Shown here: positions 1-6,097 of the stretch, piece by piece
Numbering within the stretch: the first letter of the stretch is position 1
Layout of the letters: each line of letters starts with the position of its first letter
Source of the DNA: an uncultured Planctomycetia bacterium
GTDB lineage: Bacteria > Planctomycetota > UBA1135 > GCA-002686595
Direction of reading: 5' to 3'
Length of the DNA stretch: 11,260 nucleotides
Assembly: GCA_937952135.1 (NCBI GenBank)
Contig: CALFYL010000428.1
Coordinates: forward strand, 1 to 11,260
The notes under the pieces: model-generated
What the model was told of the DNA's origin: nothing
Databases searched by the model: none
Seen by the model: the letters and a program-made list of their open reading frames with translations, nothing else
Translations under genes and position numbers: made by a program

Positions 1-8
1 CCCCCGCC

Positions 9-1118
9 ATGCTGCCCCCCGCGCGTCTGCTGTCCGCCCTTTTGGCCGCCACGCTTTCGTTCGACGCCTTCGCGCAGTCGAGCCAGACCCTGCCGGCCGG
101 CTTCGACAACGTGCAAGCAGGAAGCGGCACGTCGTTTCCGTTCAACCAAACCGCGAGCCACAAGTGGCAGTGGCACTACGCGAATTCGAATTTCACGCAG
201 AGCGGCCCGATCGTCATCACGCAGATCTATGTGCGCGCGCTGAGCCCGACGCAGACGGTCGCGGCCTTCGACTTTCCGAGCTTGATCGTGACGTGCTCGC
301 AGGCGACGACGGGCTACACCGTCGCGGCTCACGATCCGATCTTCGCGAACAACCTCGGTGCGAACACGCAGGTGGTGCGCAGCGGTCCGTGGACCGGCGG
401 CCCCGTCCCGCCGAGCGGCGGAGCGACCTCGACGTGGATTCCGATCGGCGTGACGGCGCCCTTCACGTACGACCCGACGAGCGGCGACGATTTCATCCTG
501 CAGATCGAGAAGTGCGCCACGAACGCGGTCTTCGGCGGCAGCCTCGACGGCAAGACGGGCGGCGTCGGGCTCAACGGCGGCAACCGCTACGGGCACCAGA
601 GCGACTGCGCCGCCGTGACGCAGAACTCGAGCAACAACGAGTACGTGCCGGTGATTCGCATCGACTACTCGGACGCGACGACGGCGCCGACGGTGTACTG
701 CACCGCGGGCGTCACCTCGAGCGGCTGCACGGCTTCGATCGGCTTCACGGGAACGCCGAGCGCGAGCGCGCCGTCGGGCTTCGGGATCGACGTGTCGACC
801 GTGGAAGCGCAGAAACAGGGCCTGATCTTCTACGGCATCAACAACACGGGCTTCACGCCGCTCGCGTGGGGCACGGGCTTTTTCTGCGTGAAGTCGCCGA
901 CGCAGCGCTCGCTCCCGCAGAGTTCCGGAGGCACGGTGGGCTCGTGCGACGGCTCGTTCGCGCTCGATTGGAACTCGTACCGAAGCGCGAATCCTGGCGC
1001 GCTCGGCCAGCCGTTCTCCGTCGGCCAGCGCGTGTTCGCGCAAGCCTGGTTCCGCGACCCGCAGGGCGTGAAGACCACCGCCTTCAGCAACGCGCTCGAG
1101 TTCGTCGTCGGGCCTTGA
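9..1118 (+). CDS. Secreted two-domain protein with planctomycete-type C-terminal module
   Basis: Probable exported protein of 369 residues and unknown function. Residues 1-22 form a signal peptide (hydrophobic LLSALLAATL core, A-F-A before the likely cut at Q23). Residues ~27-222 form an N-terminal module containing F-P-F-N-Q-T (43-48) and W-Q-W-H-Y (53-57), rich in Gly, Thr and Ser and probably beta-sandwich. After a Thr/Pro linker, a second module runs from about Cys231 to the end, with I-F-Y-G (273-276), F-C-V-K-S (292-296), Q-A-W-F-R-D-P (345-351) and A-L-E-F (362-365). The same C-terminal module recurs in damaged form at 10621-11028. From memory such modules end many planctomycete secreted proteins, perhaps as a sorting or surface-attachment domain; that role is inference. 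The frame is open to the window edge, so a start further left is possible, but the ATG at 9 directly precedes a good signal peptide. The VOC gene follows 34 bases downstream. Confidence 0.85.
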   Translation: MLPPARLLSALLAATLSFDAFAQSSQTLPAGFDNVQAGSGTSFPFNQTASHKWQWHYANSNFTQSGPIVITQIYVRALSPTQTVAAFDFPSLIVTCSQATTGYTVAAHDPIFANNLGANTQVVRSGPWTGGPVPPSGGATSTWIPIGVTAPFTYDPTSGDDFILQIEKCATNAVFGGSLDGKTGGVGLNGGNRYGHQSDCAAVTQNSSNNEYVPVIRIDYSDATTAPTVYCTAGVTSSGCTASIGFTGTPSASAPSGFGIDVSTVEAQKQGLIFYGINNTGFTPLAWGTGFFCVKSPTQRSLPQSSGGTVGSCDGSFALDWNSYRSANPGALGQPFSVGQRVFAQAWFRDPQGVKTTAFSNALEFVVGP

Positions 1119-1152
1119 TGCGTGCGCCCGCCCCCGGGCCGCAGCCGTCGCC

Positions 1153-1584
1153 ATGCCCCGCTGCGACCACGTCGTGTTCCGCGTCGCCGATCTCGAGCGC
1201 TCGCTCGCGTTCTACCTGCGCCTGCTGCCGGCGCGCCTGGTGAGCCGGCGCCAGCACGCGGACCGCTGGCGCAGCGAGATCGCGACGCTCGAACCCGACG
1301 GGCAGCCGGACTTCCGCATCGTGCTGATCATGCCGCGGCGCGCGCGGTGGATCTTGAAGCTGTTCCACGCACTCGTGCCGCGCCAGACGCGCAGTCACGA
1401 GCACGTGGGCTTCGCGTGCGCGACTCGCGCCGAACTCGAGCGGCGCGTCGAGCTCGCGCGAGCGCTCGGCGCGCGGATCGAGACTCCGCCGACCAAGCTC
1501 GAAGGCCGCGAGGGTTGGGTGTTCGAAGTGCTCGACCCGGACCGCAACGCGCTCGAATGGACTTTCGGGTCGGTGCACGACTAG
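1153..1584 (+). CDS. VOC family (glyoxalase/bleomycin-resistance fold) protein
   Basis: Cytoplasmic protein of 143 residues, the usual size of a single-chain vicinal-oxygen-chelate protein with two beta-alpha-beta-beta-beta repeats. The opening C-D-H-V-V-F-R-V-A-D-L-E-R-S-L-A-F-Y is a textbook VOC N-terminus; His6 is the first expected metal ligand. E-H-V-G-F (83-87) opens the second repeat with His84 as a ligand, and D-P-D-R-N-A-L-E-W-T-F (128-138) is the family's closing motif with Glu135 as a ligand. Substrate cannot be read from the sequence: members include glyoxalases, dioxygenases, fosfomycin or bleomycin resistance proteins and isomerases. No signal peptide. It lies 34 bases after the secreted-protein gene on the same strand and could be cotranscribed, though no functional link is apparent. 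The ATG at 1153 has no clear Shine-Dalgarno sequence, but it puts the first conserved strand at the N-terminus. It converges on the patatin gene with 40 bases between stop codons. Confidence 0.88.
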   Translation: MPRCDHVVFRVADLERSLAFYLRLLPARLVSRRQHADRWRSEIATLEPDGQPDFRIVLIMPRRARWILKLFHALVPRQTRSHEHVGFACATRAELERRVELARALGARIETPPTKLEGREGWVFEVLDPDRNALEWTFGSVHD

Positions 1585-1624
1585 TCCGAGCGCAACGATT
1601 CCGTTTGCGGGCCGTGCGCGCCGC

Positions 1625-2737
1625 TCACTCCTCGTCCGTCGCCGCGATGGACTTGTAGATGCTGGCGACTTCCTTGCGGCCCTTCGCCGACGCGCGCCAC
1701 TCGAGGAACTTGCGCACGCCCTCGCGTCCGCGGTCGGAGAGGAACTTCTGCTGCTCGGAGTTCAGGTCGAAGTCGGTGAAGCCGATCTTCTCGCCGACGT
1801 CGATGAACACCGTGCGCGACCAGTCGTTCTTGTGCAGGTGCACCTTGTTCGCGATCGCGCGCATGAACGCCACGAGCGCCCAGCCGTAGCGCACGATGTT
1901 GTCGATCTTCAGCGGCTCGTTCGACCAGTCCTTCAGGTTGAACTCGAGTTCCTTCGTCGTGTCGACGCGGAAACCCAGGGTCTCGGTGTTGAAGCGGAAC
2001 TTGTCGTCGCTCTGGTAGTTGACCACGAGGCCGTTCGCCGGATCGTCGAGGTAGTCGACGTGGTCGAACAGGTTCACCGGGTAGTTCCAGGTGAGGCCGC
2101 CATCGACGATCACGTCCTTCTTCGCGCCGCGCTCACAGGCGAAGAACAGCGGGATGCTCATCGAGCGCCGCACGCCGTCCTGAAGCTTGAGGTTCGGGCT
2201 CTCCTCCAGGCTGTAGGTCTCGCGGCACTGCCTCGAGAGGTTCGAGCCGATCAGAAAGGGCTTCGGCAGCTTCACGCCCTTCTTCGCGAGCGCCGCTTGC
2301 CAGCTGTCGAGCTGCTTGAAGGTCGGCGCCGGACCGGGCGAAGCGACGCCGTGCTGCTTCGACATGGCCGCGACCTTCGCCGCGATGTACTTCTTGATCC
2401 ACTCGCGGAACTTGTCGCCCTTGTACCAGCCGTACTCGCCGAGCAACCGCGCGGTGTCGCGGCCGAAGCCGAAGTCGTCGTCCTGGAAGGCTTTGAAGTT
2501 CGACTCGCGCAGCACGACGCCGAGTTCGACCGGCGTGTAGCCCACCGCCAGCAACGCGGCTGTGATGGCGCCGGCGGACGCCCCGGCGACGCGGCGCAGG
2601 TTTGCGAGCACGCCCTGTTCCTGGAGTTCGAGCAAGGCGCCCTCGTAGGCGATGCCCCAGACGCCGCCGCCTTCGAAGACGAGGTTGCGGACGCGGTGGG
2701 TGAGGTCGGGATCGAGCGGCGTGGAGTTCGCGGGCAT
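1625..2737 (-). CDS. Patatin-like phospholipase
   Basis: Serine lipid acyl hydrolase of 370 residues, expected to cleave acyl chains from phospholipids or other lipids using a Ser-Asp dyad. The parts of the patatin fold are visible in order: oxyanion-loop glycines G-G-G-V-W-G (23-28), nucleophile elbow G-A-S-A-G (52-56) with Ser54, a mid-domain L-I-G-S-N-L-S segment (162-168), S-M-S-I-P-L-F-F (192-199), and the D-G-G motif (212-214) with Asp212 as catalytic base. Trp replaces the Arg/Lys often found in the G-G-G-x-R/K-G loop. There is no signal peptide or membrane helix, so it is probably cytoplasmic or delivered by another route. The C-terminal ~150 residues are charged and lack a recognised motif. 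The gene stands alone: 244 bases, including a strong hairpin and a tandem repeat, separate it from the upstream winged-helix gene. A C7 run lies directly before the ATG (G-run on the plus strand), so the Shine-Dalgarno signal is poor. Confidence 0.92.
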   Translation of the reverse strand: MPANSTPLDPDLTHRVRNLVFEGGGVWGIAYEGALLELQEQGVLANLRRVAGASAGAITAALLAVGYTPVELGVVLRESNFKAFQDDDFGFGRDTARLLGEYGWYKGDKFREWIKKYIAAKVAAMSKQHGVASPGPAPTFKQLDSWQAALAKKGVKLPKPFLIGSNLSRQCRETYSLEESPNLKLQDGVRRSMSIPLFFACERGAKKDVIVDGGLTWNYPVNLFDHVDYLDDPANGLVVNYQSDDKFRFNTETLGFRVDTTKELEFNLKDWSNEPLKIDNIVRYGWALVAFMRAIANKVHLHKNDWSRTVFIDVGEKIGFTDFDLNSEQQKFLSDRGREGVRKFLEWRASAKGRKEVASIYKSIAATDEE

Positions 2738-2870
2738 GGGGGGGTCTCTCGGAGGATCGAAGCACGGCCAGCGGCAGGGGCGCCGCGCGGTGCAAGTCCT
2801 AACGACGAGCAGGGGCGCGGTCGAGTCGATGGAACGGTCGCGCGACCCCTTTGGGGGGGCCCCTATGCGC

Positions 2871-2910
2871 GCGCAGCGGCTCCGAACTCGGCGCAGCGGC
2901 CCCGAACGGG
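2871..2910. repeat. Two tandem copies of an imperfect 20-bp unit
   Basis: Bases 2871-2890 and 2891-2910 are consecutive 20-base units agreeing at 17 of 20 positions; both begin GCGCAGCGGC and contain CCGAAC. The second unit runs into the left arm of the hairpin at 2909-2948. Could be a small duplication or a paired protein-binding site; the sequence alone does not decide. Confidence 0.6.
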
Positions 2911-2948
2911 CGCGAGCCGCCTCTCCCAGCGGAGAGGCGGCTCGCGCC
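2909..2948 (-). terminator. Perfect 17-bp hairpin, probable terminator without U-tract
   Basis: Bases 2909-2925 are exactly complementary to 2932-2948, giving a 17-bp GC-rich stem with a 6-base loop (2926-2931). It lies 33 bases beyond the stop codon of the minus-strand winged-helix gene (ends at 2982) and before the patatin gene, the position expected of a terminator. No T-run follows on the minus strand; TTTT occurs only on the plus strand at 2955-2958, where no gene reads toward it. It could be a U-less terminator, an RNA 3'-end stabiliser or a processing signal. The stem is certain; the role and direction are inferred from position. Confidence 0.65.
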
Positions 2949-2981
2949 GCGGACGTTTTCGGACTCGAGTCGGACTCGAAG

Positions 2982-3473
2982 TCAGCGCGGGTAGTAGGCG
3001 GTGGCGCGCTTGTGACCCGTCGTGCGGACCTTGCCGTCCTCGATGAGCTTCTTCATCGGCAGGCGCATGGTCTTGGTGTCGGTGCCCAGCGCGGCCGCGA
3101 TCTGTTCGCCGCGGTTGCCAGGGTGTTCGAGCACGTACTCGAGGAGGCGCTCCGAGAAGTTCTCGACCTCGCGCTGGGAGCGGCGGCCGCCTCCACCCGA
3201 GGCCGAGCCCGCCGGCGCTACGACGCCGTTGAGCGACAGGATCGCACTCAGGGCCGAGCGAGCCTCGTTCAGGGTGTCGCGGCTGGCGCGGTCTTCGGCG
3301 ACGCCGAGCGCCTGGTCGACGCCCTTGAGCGCGGCGCGGACATGCTTGAGCACGGGGTTTTGACGGACTTTCTTCTGTTCGGCGCGCGCCTTGATCGACT
3401 CGATCTTCTTTTGGAGATCGGCGATCATCTGTTCCGGAGAGCGGCGGTTGCGTGTGGACGCAGCGTTCTTCAT
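2982..3473 (-). CDS. Coiled-coil winged-helix DNA-binding protein (paralogue A)
   Basis: Protein of 163 residues, probably a nucleoid-associated or regulatory DNA-binding protein. Residues ~12-80 are highly helical and charged (D-L-Q-K-K-I-E-S-I-K-A-R, then further heptad-like stretches), predicted to dimerise. Residues 85-100 are a Gly/Ser/Arg hinge. Residues 105-163 look like a winged helix: L-L-E-Y-V-L, P-G-N-R, G-E-Q-I-A-A-A-L-G, a likely recognition helix T-K-T-M-R-L-P-M-K-K-L, then a basic wing ending K-R-A-T-A-Y-Y. This domain aligns without gaps to the C-terminus of the protein at 5338-5760 (19 of 54 identical). The ATG at 3473 was chosen because the frame remains open 97 codons further upstream but that stretch looks non-coding, is poorer in GC, and contains a promoter-like pair at 3556-3584. 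The Shine-Dalgarno signal is weak. Targets are unknown; many such proteins are autoregulated, but that is not shown here. Confidence 0.82.
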   Translation of the reverse strand: MKNAASTRNRRSPEQMIADLQKKIESIKARAEQKKVRQNPVLKHVRAALKGVDQALGVAEDRASRDTLNEARSALSAILSLNGVVAPAGSASGGGGRRSQREVENFSERLLEYVLEHPGNRGEQIAAALGTDTKTMRLPMKKLIEDGKVRTTGHKRATAYYPR

Positions 3474-3484
3474 TTCGATGGCTG

Positions 3485-3550
3485 AGAGACGTTCAAGAGA
3501 CAGGGATTTGAAGTCTCCGGTTCGCCGAGACTCCAGTTGCCGCGAGCAAC
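3485..3550 (-). promoter_or_regulatory. Hairpin-forming 5' leader of winged-helix gene A
   Basis: Read on the minus strand, the segment between the proposed start of transcription and the ATG at 3473 contains two consecutive small hairpins: GTTGC/GCAAC (arms 3546-3550 and 3536-3540) and AGTCTC/GAGACT (arms 3527-3532 and 3512-3517, with an inner GG-CGAA-CC). The GAGAC arm at 3513-3517 could instead pair with either of two downstream GTCTC copies (3497-3501 and 3486-3490), the nearer to the ATG ending 12 bases before it. Alternative pairing that could expose or mask the start region is therefore possible. The arms are short, so chance is a real alternative. Confidence 0.35.
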
Positions 3551-3555
3551 CGGGG

Positions 3556-3584
3556 AGTATCGATCTGTCGTGCGGCAAAGGCAA
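3556..3584 (-). promoter_or_regulatory. Sigma70-like promoter for winged-helix gene A
   Basis: On the minus strand TTGCCT (3584-3579) and GATACT (3561-3556) are separated by exactly 17 bases. Each hexamer matches the consensus TTGACA/TATAAT at 4 of 6 positions. Transcription would begin near 3549, giving a leader of about 75 bases before the ATG at 3473. The element stands out because it sits in the lower-GC gap; no other pair of this quality was found nearby. Confidence 0.45.
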
Positions 3585-3908
3585 TCGTCCGCCGGTAAAC
3601 ATCGCATTTGCATCGCAACGGAACATTCGACGTGAGCGGCGCGCGAGCCAATACCCGCTTTCGACTACCGGGTTTTTTCGCCGACAAACGTTCACGGTCG
3701 GCTTCGCGCACCGGCAGTCGAAGGACGCCCGAGCGCGGCTTTTTGGCAGTCGCACCGGCTTCAACCGACTTGGCGGCGCATGCGAAGGTCGCGCTCGAAC
3801 TACCTAGAACTGGTTTGGCAAATGCCTGCAGCCGACATGGACGACCATGACGTTTCAGACAGAGTCAGCTTTTGCCGCGGTGGGGCGATTTTCGTCAGAG
3901 CAAGACAA

Positions 3909-5084
3909 CTACTCCGACTTGCGCGAGCGGAGGATCCGCGCCATCCAAAGTGCGAGAGCGATGAGGATGGCTAGAGCGCAGGCGGCCAGCACCGCGACGA
4001 GTACGAACATGCTCCCTGCGGCTGCCATCCCAGGCAGCTCGTTCGGAGCGGCGTCGGGCGCGGTTGAGCCTCGAGGCGAGCCGTCGACGGCGGCGACGCG
4101 CAGCGGAAGCGCCGCGGCCGTCGCCACGTTGTACGAGGCGGGCGGGCGCGGATCGAAGTACGCGAGCTCGACACGCGGGGTCTCGAATACACGGCGCGAG
4201 AGCGGCGCGAGGTCGTAAGTCACGACGAGCTCGTCCGCGCTCGGCTTCGCGAGCCGGCCCACGAGTCGGAAGTCCGTGAGTCGATCGAGGGTCGGCGGCT
4301 CGAAGCGGCCGAAGTTCCCCTCGCCGCGGATCGCGAGCGTGAGGCGGAACGTCTCTCCGACGCGCAACTCGTCGCGGTCGACCGTCGCCGACAGCTCGAA
4401 CACGCCGATGGCGCCGCCGAACTCGAGCGGGCGGCCTTGTTCGGGCAGCGCTTCGACCGAGAAGCTGGCCGGCTCGCCGACGACGACCGCGACGCGCGTG
4501 TCGCCGGGCTCGCGGTCCGTGAGCAGCGTCGAGCGAAACTCCGTCGCGTAGACAAGGCGCACCTGCGGCGCCTCGAGCCGCAGCTCGCCCACGCGCTCGA
4601 CGAGCACGCGGCACGCCGCTTCGAAGCCCAGGTACGTGCGGCCTTCGTACTCACGCGGCTCGAGCCGCCGCGCATCGACCACTTGCTCGCCGAGCGCGAG
4701 CGTCAAGCTCGGCCCGCTCGCCGCCGGCCGCATCTCGCGCTCCAGCCACGGTGCGAGCACCTGCACGGGCAGGTCCAAGTGCCGCGCCGAGATCTGAAGC
4801 AGGTTCCGCTCGGCGAACTCGCGCTCGATCCAGACGCGCACGCCCGTCGAAAGCGTCTCGCCGGCGAACACACGGGGCCGCGCAGCGATGGTTTCGACGC
4901 GCACTCGCGCGCGCACGAACTCGTCGGCCTTCGCGCCGACCCCCGCGTCCGGGTCGGCGAGCAGATCGACCAGCGGCGCCTGCGCGCGAACGGCGTCCGC
5001 CGTCGAGACCAGCACGCCCAGCGCCAGCGCCCAGAAGGCGCATCGAACGACACCTCGGGCGGGACATCCGCGTTGAAGGGTCAT
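3909..5084 (-). CDS. BatD-like (oxygen tolerance family) membrane protein
   Basis: Envelope protein of 391 residues resembling BatD, the beta-rich member of the Bat (Bacteroides aerotolerance) proteins. Residues 1-34 form a signal peptide (A-F-W-A-L-A-L-G-V-L core, cut likely after A-V-R-A). The bulk is a series of beta-domains. The diagnostic stretch is residues 213-275: L-P-E-Q-G-R-P-L-E-F-G-G-A-I-G-V-F, then D-E-L-R-V-G-E-T-F-R-L-T-L, then G-E-G-N-F and P-P-T-L-D, the BatD repeat pattern. A Pro/Ala-rich linker leads to one membrane helix (~358-382) and a short basic tail (R-I-L-R-S-R-K-S-E), so most of the protein faces the periplasm. BatD genes usually sit with MoxR ATPase, DUF58 and von Willebrand BatA/BatB genes; none is here. 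An AAGGG on the minus strand (5099-5095) lies 10 bases before the ATG. Exact role unknown; the family assignment is fairly secure, the 'oxygen tolerance' label less so. Confidence 0.8.
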   Translation of the reverse strand: MTLQRGCPARGVVRCAFWALALGVLVSTADAVRAQAPLVDLLADPDAGVGAKADEFVRARVRVETIAARPRVFAGETLSTGVRVWIEREFAERNLLQISARHLDLPVQVLAPWLEREMRPAASGPSLTLALGEQVVDARRLEPREYEGRTYLGFEAACRVLVERVGELRLEAPQVRLVYATEFRSTLLTDREPGDTRVAVVVGEPASFSVEALPEQGRPLEFGGAIGVFELSATVDRDELRVGETFRLTLAIRGEGNFGRFEPPTLDRLTDFRLVGRLAKPSADELVVTYDLAPLSRRVFETPRVELAYFDPRPPASYNVATAAALPLRVAAVDGSPRGSTAPDAAPNELPGMAAAGSMFVLVAVLAACALAILIALALWMARILRSRKSE

Positions 5085-5238
5085 CGCGCGCGCGCCCTTG
5101 CTCGGCAGCTCGCCACAGCACGGGCCCCGTCGAACGTCGCTCGGTCAAGGCGCAGCGTCGGTTGCATCGGCAGCCCTTCTACCCCCCCATTCCCGATCGA
5201 GCCACACGGCGCACCGCGCTCGAGCAGCGGCGCACAAA

Positions 5239-5280
5239 CGAAAAACACCCCGTGGCGGCCGGGCGCCGCAACGGGGTGTT
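5239..5280 (-). terminator. Intrinsic terminator of winged-helix gene B
   Basis: Arms 5244-5253 and 5271-5280 are exactly complementary (10 bp). After one G-A mismatch the stem continues for five more pairs (5255-5259 with 5265-5269) around a 5-base loop. On the minus strand the stem runs straight into T residues (complement of the A-run 5241-5245) followed by CGTTTG. The first stem base lies 58 bases past the stop codon of the minus-strand gene ending at 5338. Structure, T-tract and position agree on a Rho-independent terminator in the minus direction. Confidence 0.85.
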
Positions 5281-5337
5281 CAGGCTTCGAGCTTCCGTCC
5301 GGAGTTCGCACCAGCCGGGCTCGCGCCGACCCAAAGG

Positions 5338-5760
5338 CTACTTGGCGAAGTACTTCGTGCCGCGCTTGACGCCCTTGGTCGAGATCGACTTCTGATCGAA
5401 CAGCTTCTGGATCGGCAGTTTGAGGTCCTTCGTCGGCATGCCGACGCCCTTGCCGATCTCTTCGAGCCGCTGGCCGGGGTTCGCCTTGATGTGCGCGAGC
5501 ACCGTGGCCGCCGTGCTCAGAACATCCTCGGGAGAGCGCTTGCCAGCCTTGCGACGCGTTCCAGCGCCGGCTGCCTTCGGGGGACGACCGGGACCGCGCT
5601 TGGCCGGCGCAGGGGCGCTCGCGTTCGAGCCCACGCCGAGCGTGGAGCCCAGGGCTTCGTGAACCGCTTCGAGGGCGGAGATTTTGACCAGGCTCGAAAT
5701 CTCGTTAACGAAGGCGTCGATGCGCGCGCGCAGTTCTCGATCGATAGAGGGGGTTTTCAT
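5338..5760 (-). CDS. AT-hook/winged-helix DNA-binding protein (paralogue B)
   Basis: Protein of 140 residues, probably a small DNA-binding, nucleoid-associated or regulatory protein. Residues 5-40 are amphipathic helix (R-A-R-I-D-A-F-V-N-E, A-L-E-A-V-H-E-A-L-G), likely for dimerisation. Residues 50-75 are a flexible Ala/Pro/Lys linker containing K-R-G-P-G-R-P-P-K (54-62), an AT-hook-like minor-groove motif. Residues 77-140 form the winged helix: A-N-P-G-Q-R, L-E-E-I-G-K-G-V-G, P-T-K-D-L-K-L-P-I-Q-K-L, and a basic wing K-R-G-T-K-Y-F-A-K. The last 54 residues align without gaps to the protein at 2982-3473, 19 identical. The ATG at 5760 starts with the helical domain; a GTG at 5889 with a GGAA upstream would add 43 residues of unconvincing composition. 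A strong terminator follows, so it is probably monocistronic or ends its transcript. Targets unknown. Confidence 0.82.
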   Translation of the reverse strand: MKTPSIDRELRARIDAFVNEISSLVKISALEAVHEALGSTLGVGSNASAPAPAKRGPGRPPKAAGAGTRRKAGKRSPEDVLSTAATVLAHIKANPGQRLEEIGKGVGMPTKDLKLPIQKLFDQKSISTKGVKRGTKYFAK

Positions 5761-5963
5761 GCCCACTATTGGGCCAACCACGCTCCGCACTTGCAATAGC
5801 GGGAAGTCCCCGCGCGCATCCTCGAGACGCGTGCGAAGTTTTGCGCCGTGACGTGGCGCGATGCACGGATCCAGGTAGAATTCGGCCACGTTTCCGTCGC
5901 GTTGGCGCGGCGCTTTTGCGAGCGGCGCTGCGCCTGGGAAGCACGGCGGGAACTCTCTCCCTC

Positions 5964-5998
5964 GGGGCCGGCATTCGATTCGTCGAGTGTCCGGCCCC
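5964..5998 (-). terminator. Bulged 15-bp hairpin with a 4-base loop
   Basis: GGGGCCGG (5964-5971) pairs with CCGGCCCC (5991-5998). Inside, C5972-G5989, A5973-T5988 and a T5974-G5987 wobble continue the helix past a single bulged T5990, and TCGA (5975-5978) pairs with TCGA (5983-5986) around the loop TTCG (CGAA on the minus strand). It lies about 100 bases beyond the stop of the minus-strand gene ending at 6098 and so could end the peptidase-cytochrome-membrane protein operon, but no T-tract follows on the minus strand. Structure certain; role inferred. A small structured RNA is an alternative. Confidence 0.5.
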
Positions 5999-6000
5999 CC

Positions 6001-6034
6001 TTCGTGGCCTTTTGGCCTTCGTGACTTTTTGGCC
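6001..6034. repeat. Two tandem copies of a 17-bp unit rich in GGCC
   Basis: Bases 6001-6017 and 6018-6034 are adjacent 17-base units agreeing at 15 of 17 positions; both start TTCGTG and end TTTTGGCC or TTTTTGGCC, and a third partial unit TTCG follows. On the minus strand this gives repeated CACGAAGG words. The first unit contains GGCC-TTTT-GGCC, a tiny inverted repeat. It directly abuts the hairpin at 5964-5998. Confidence 0.65.
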
Positions 6035-6097
6035 TTCGCAGCCGCTCGGCCTGCTCACAAGCCATTTCGCCAGCGCCTCGATCGGCGCCGAGGCCGT

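Larger units (their letters stand above)
3474..3908. other. 435-bp intergenic region, lower GC, with leader and promoter signals
   Basis: Non-coding gap between the BatD-like gene and winged-helix gene A, both minus strand. It is less GC-rich than its surroundings (35 G/C in bases 3601-3660). Overlapping short ORFs exist on both strands but have no recognisable motifs. The right half shows nothing I can name and no clear terminator for the BatD-like gene. The left half holds the promoter-like element and hairpin-forming leader described separately. Confidence 0.6.
5761..6097. other. 337-bp intergenic region with hairpin and tandem repeat
   Basis: Gap between the HAHG membrane-protein gene and winged-helix gene B, both minus strand. 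It holds the tandem repeat (6001-6034) and the TTCG-loop hairpin (5964-5998). It also covers a possible 43-codon N-terminal extension of winged-helix gene B from a GTG at 5889, which I do not favour. No convincing promoter for gene B was found, although one must lie here if B is transcribed separately. Confidence 0.55.

Noticed and set aside
164..1243. Plus-strand 359-residue open frame overlapping the secreted protein gene
   Set aside because: Arg/Asp/Ala-rich translation without motifs; the frame at 9-1118 has a signal peptide and a homologous module.
1084..1578. Minus-strand open frame opposite the VOC gene
   Set aside because: Antisense shadow in GC-rich DNA; the plus frame has full VOC ligand motifs.
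1585..1624. Small inverted repeat CGCAA/TTGCG between the convergent VOC and patatin genes
   Set aside because: Only 5 clean pairs and no T-tract; too weak for a terminator call.
1832..3046. Plus-strand 404-residue frame opposite the patatin and winged-helix genes
   Set aside because: Shadow frame spanning two real minus-strand genes and the hairpin between them; no domain features.
3474..3764. 97-codon N-terminal extension of winged-helix gene A
   Set aside because: Lower GC, no heptads or motifs, and it contains the promoter-like pair; the ATG at 3473 starts the recognisable protein.
5761..5889. GTG-started 43-residue extension of winged-helix gene B
   Set aside because: A GGAA is correctly placed, but the residues do not resemble the helical domain; kept only as an alternative start.
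6075..6094. GCCTCG/CGAGGC inverted repeat just after the HAHG membrane-protein gene
   Set aside because: Only 6 pairs and no T-tract; the hairpin at 5964-5998 is the better candidate.
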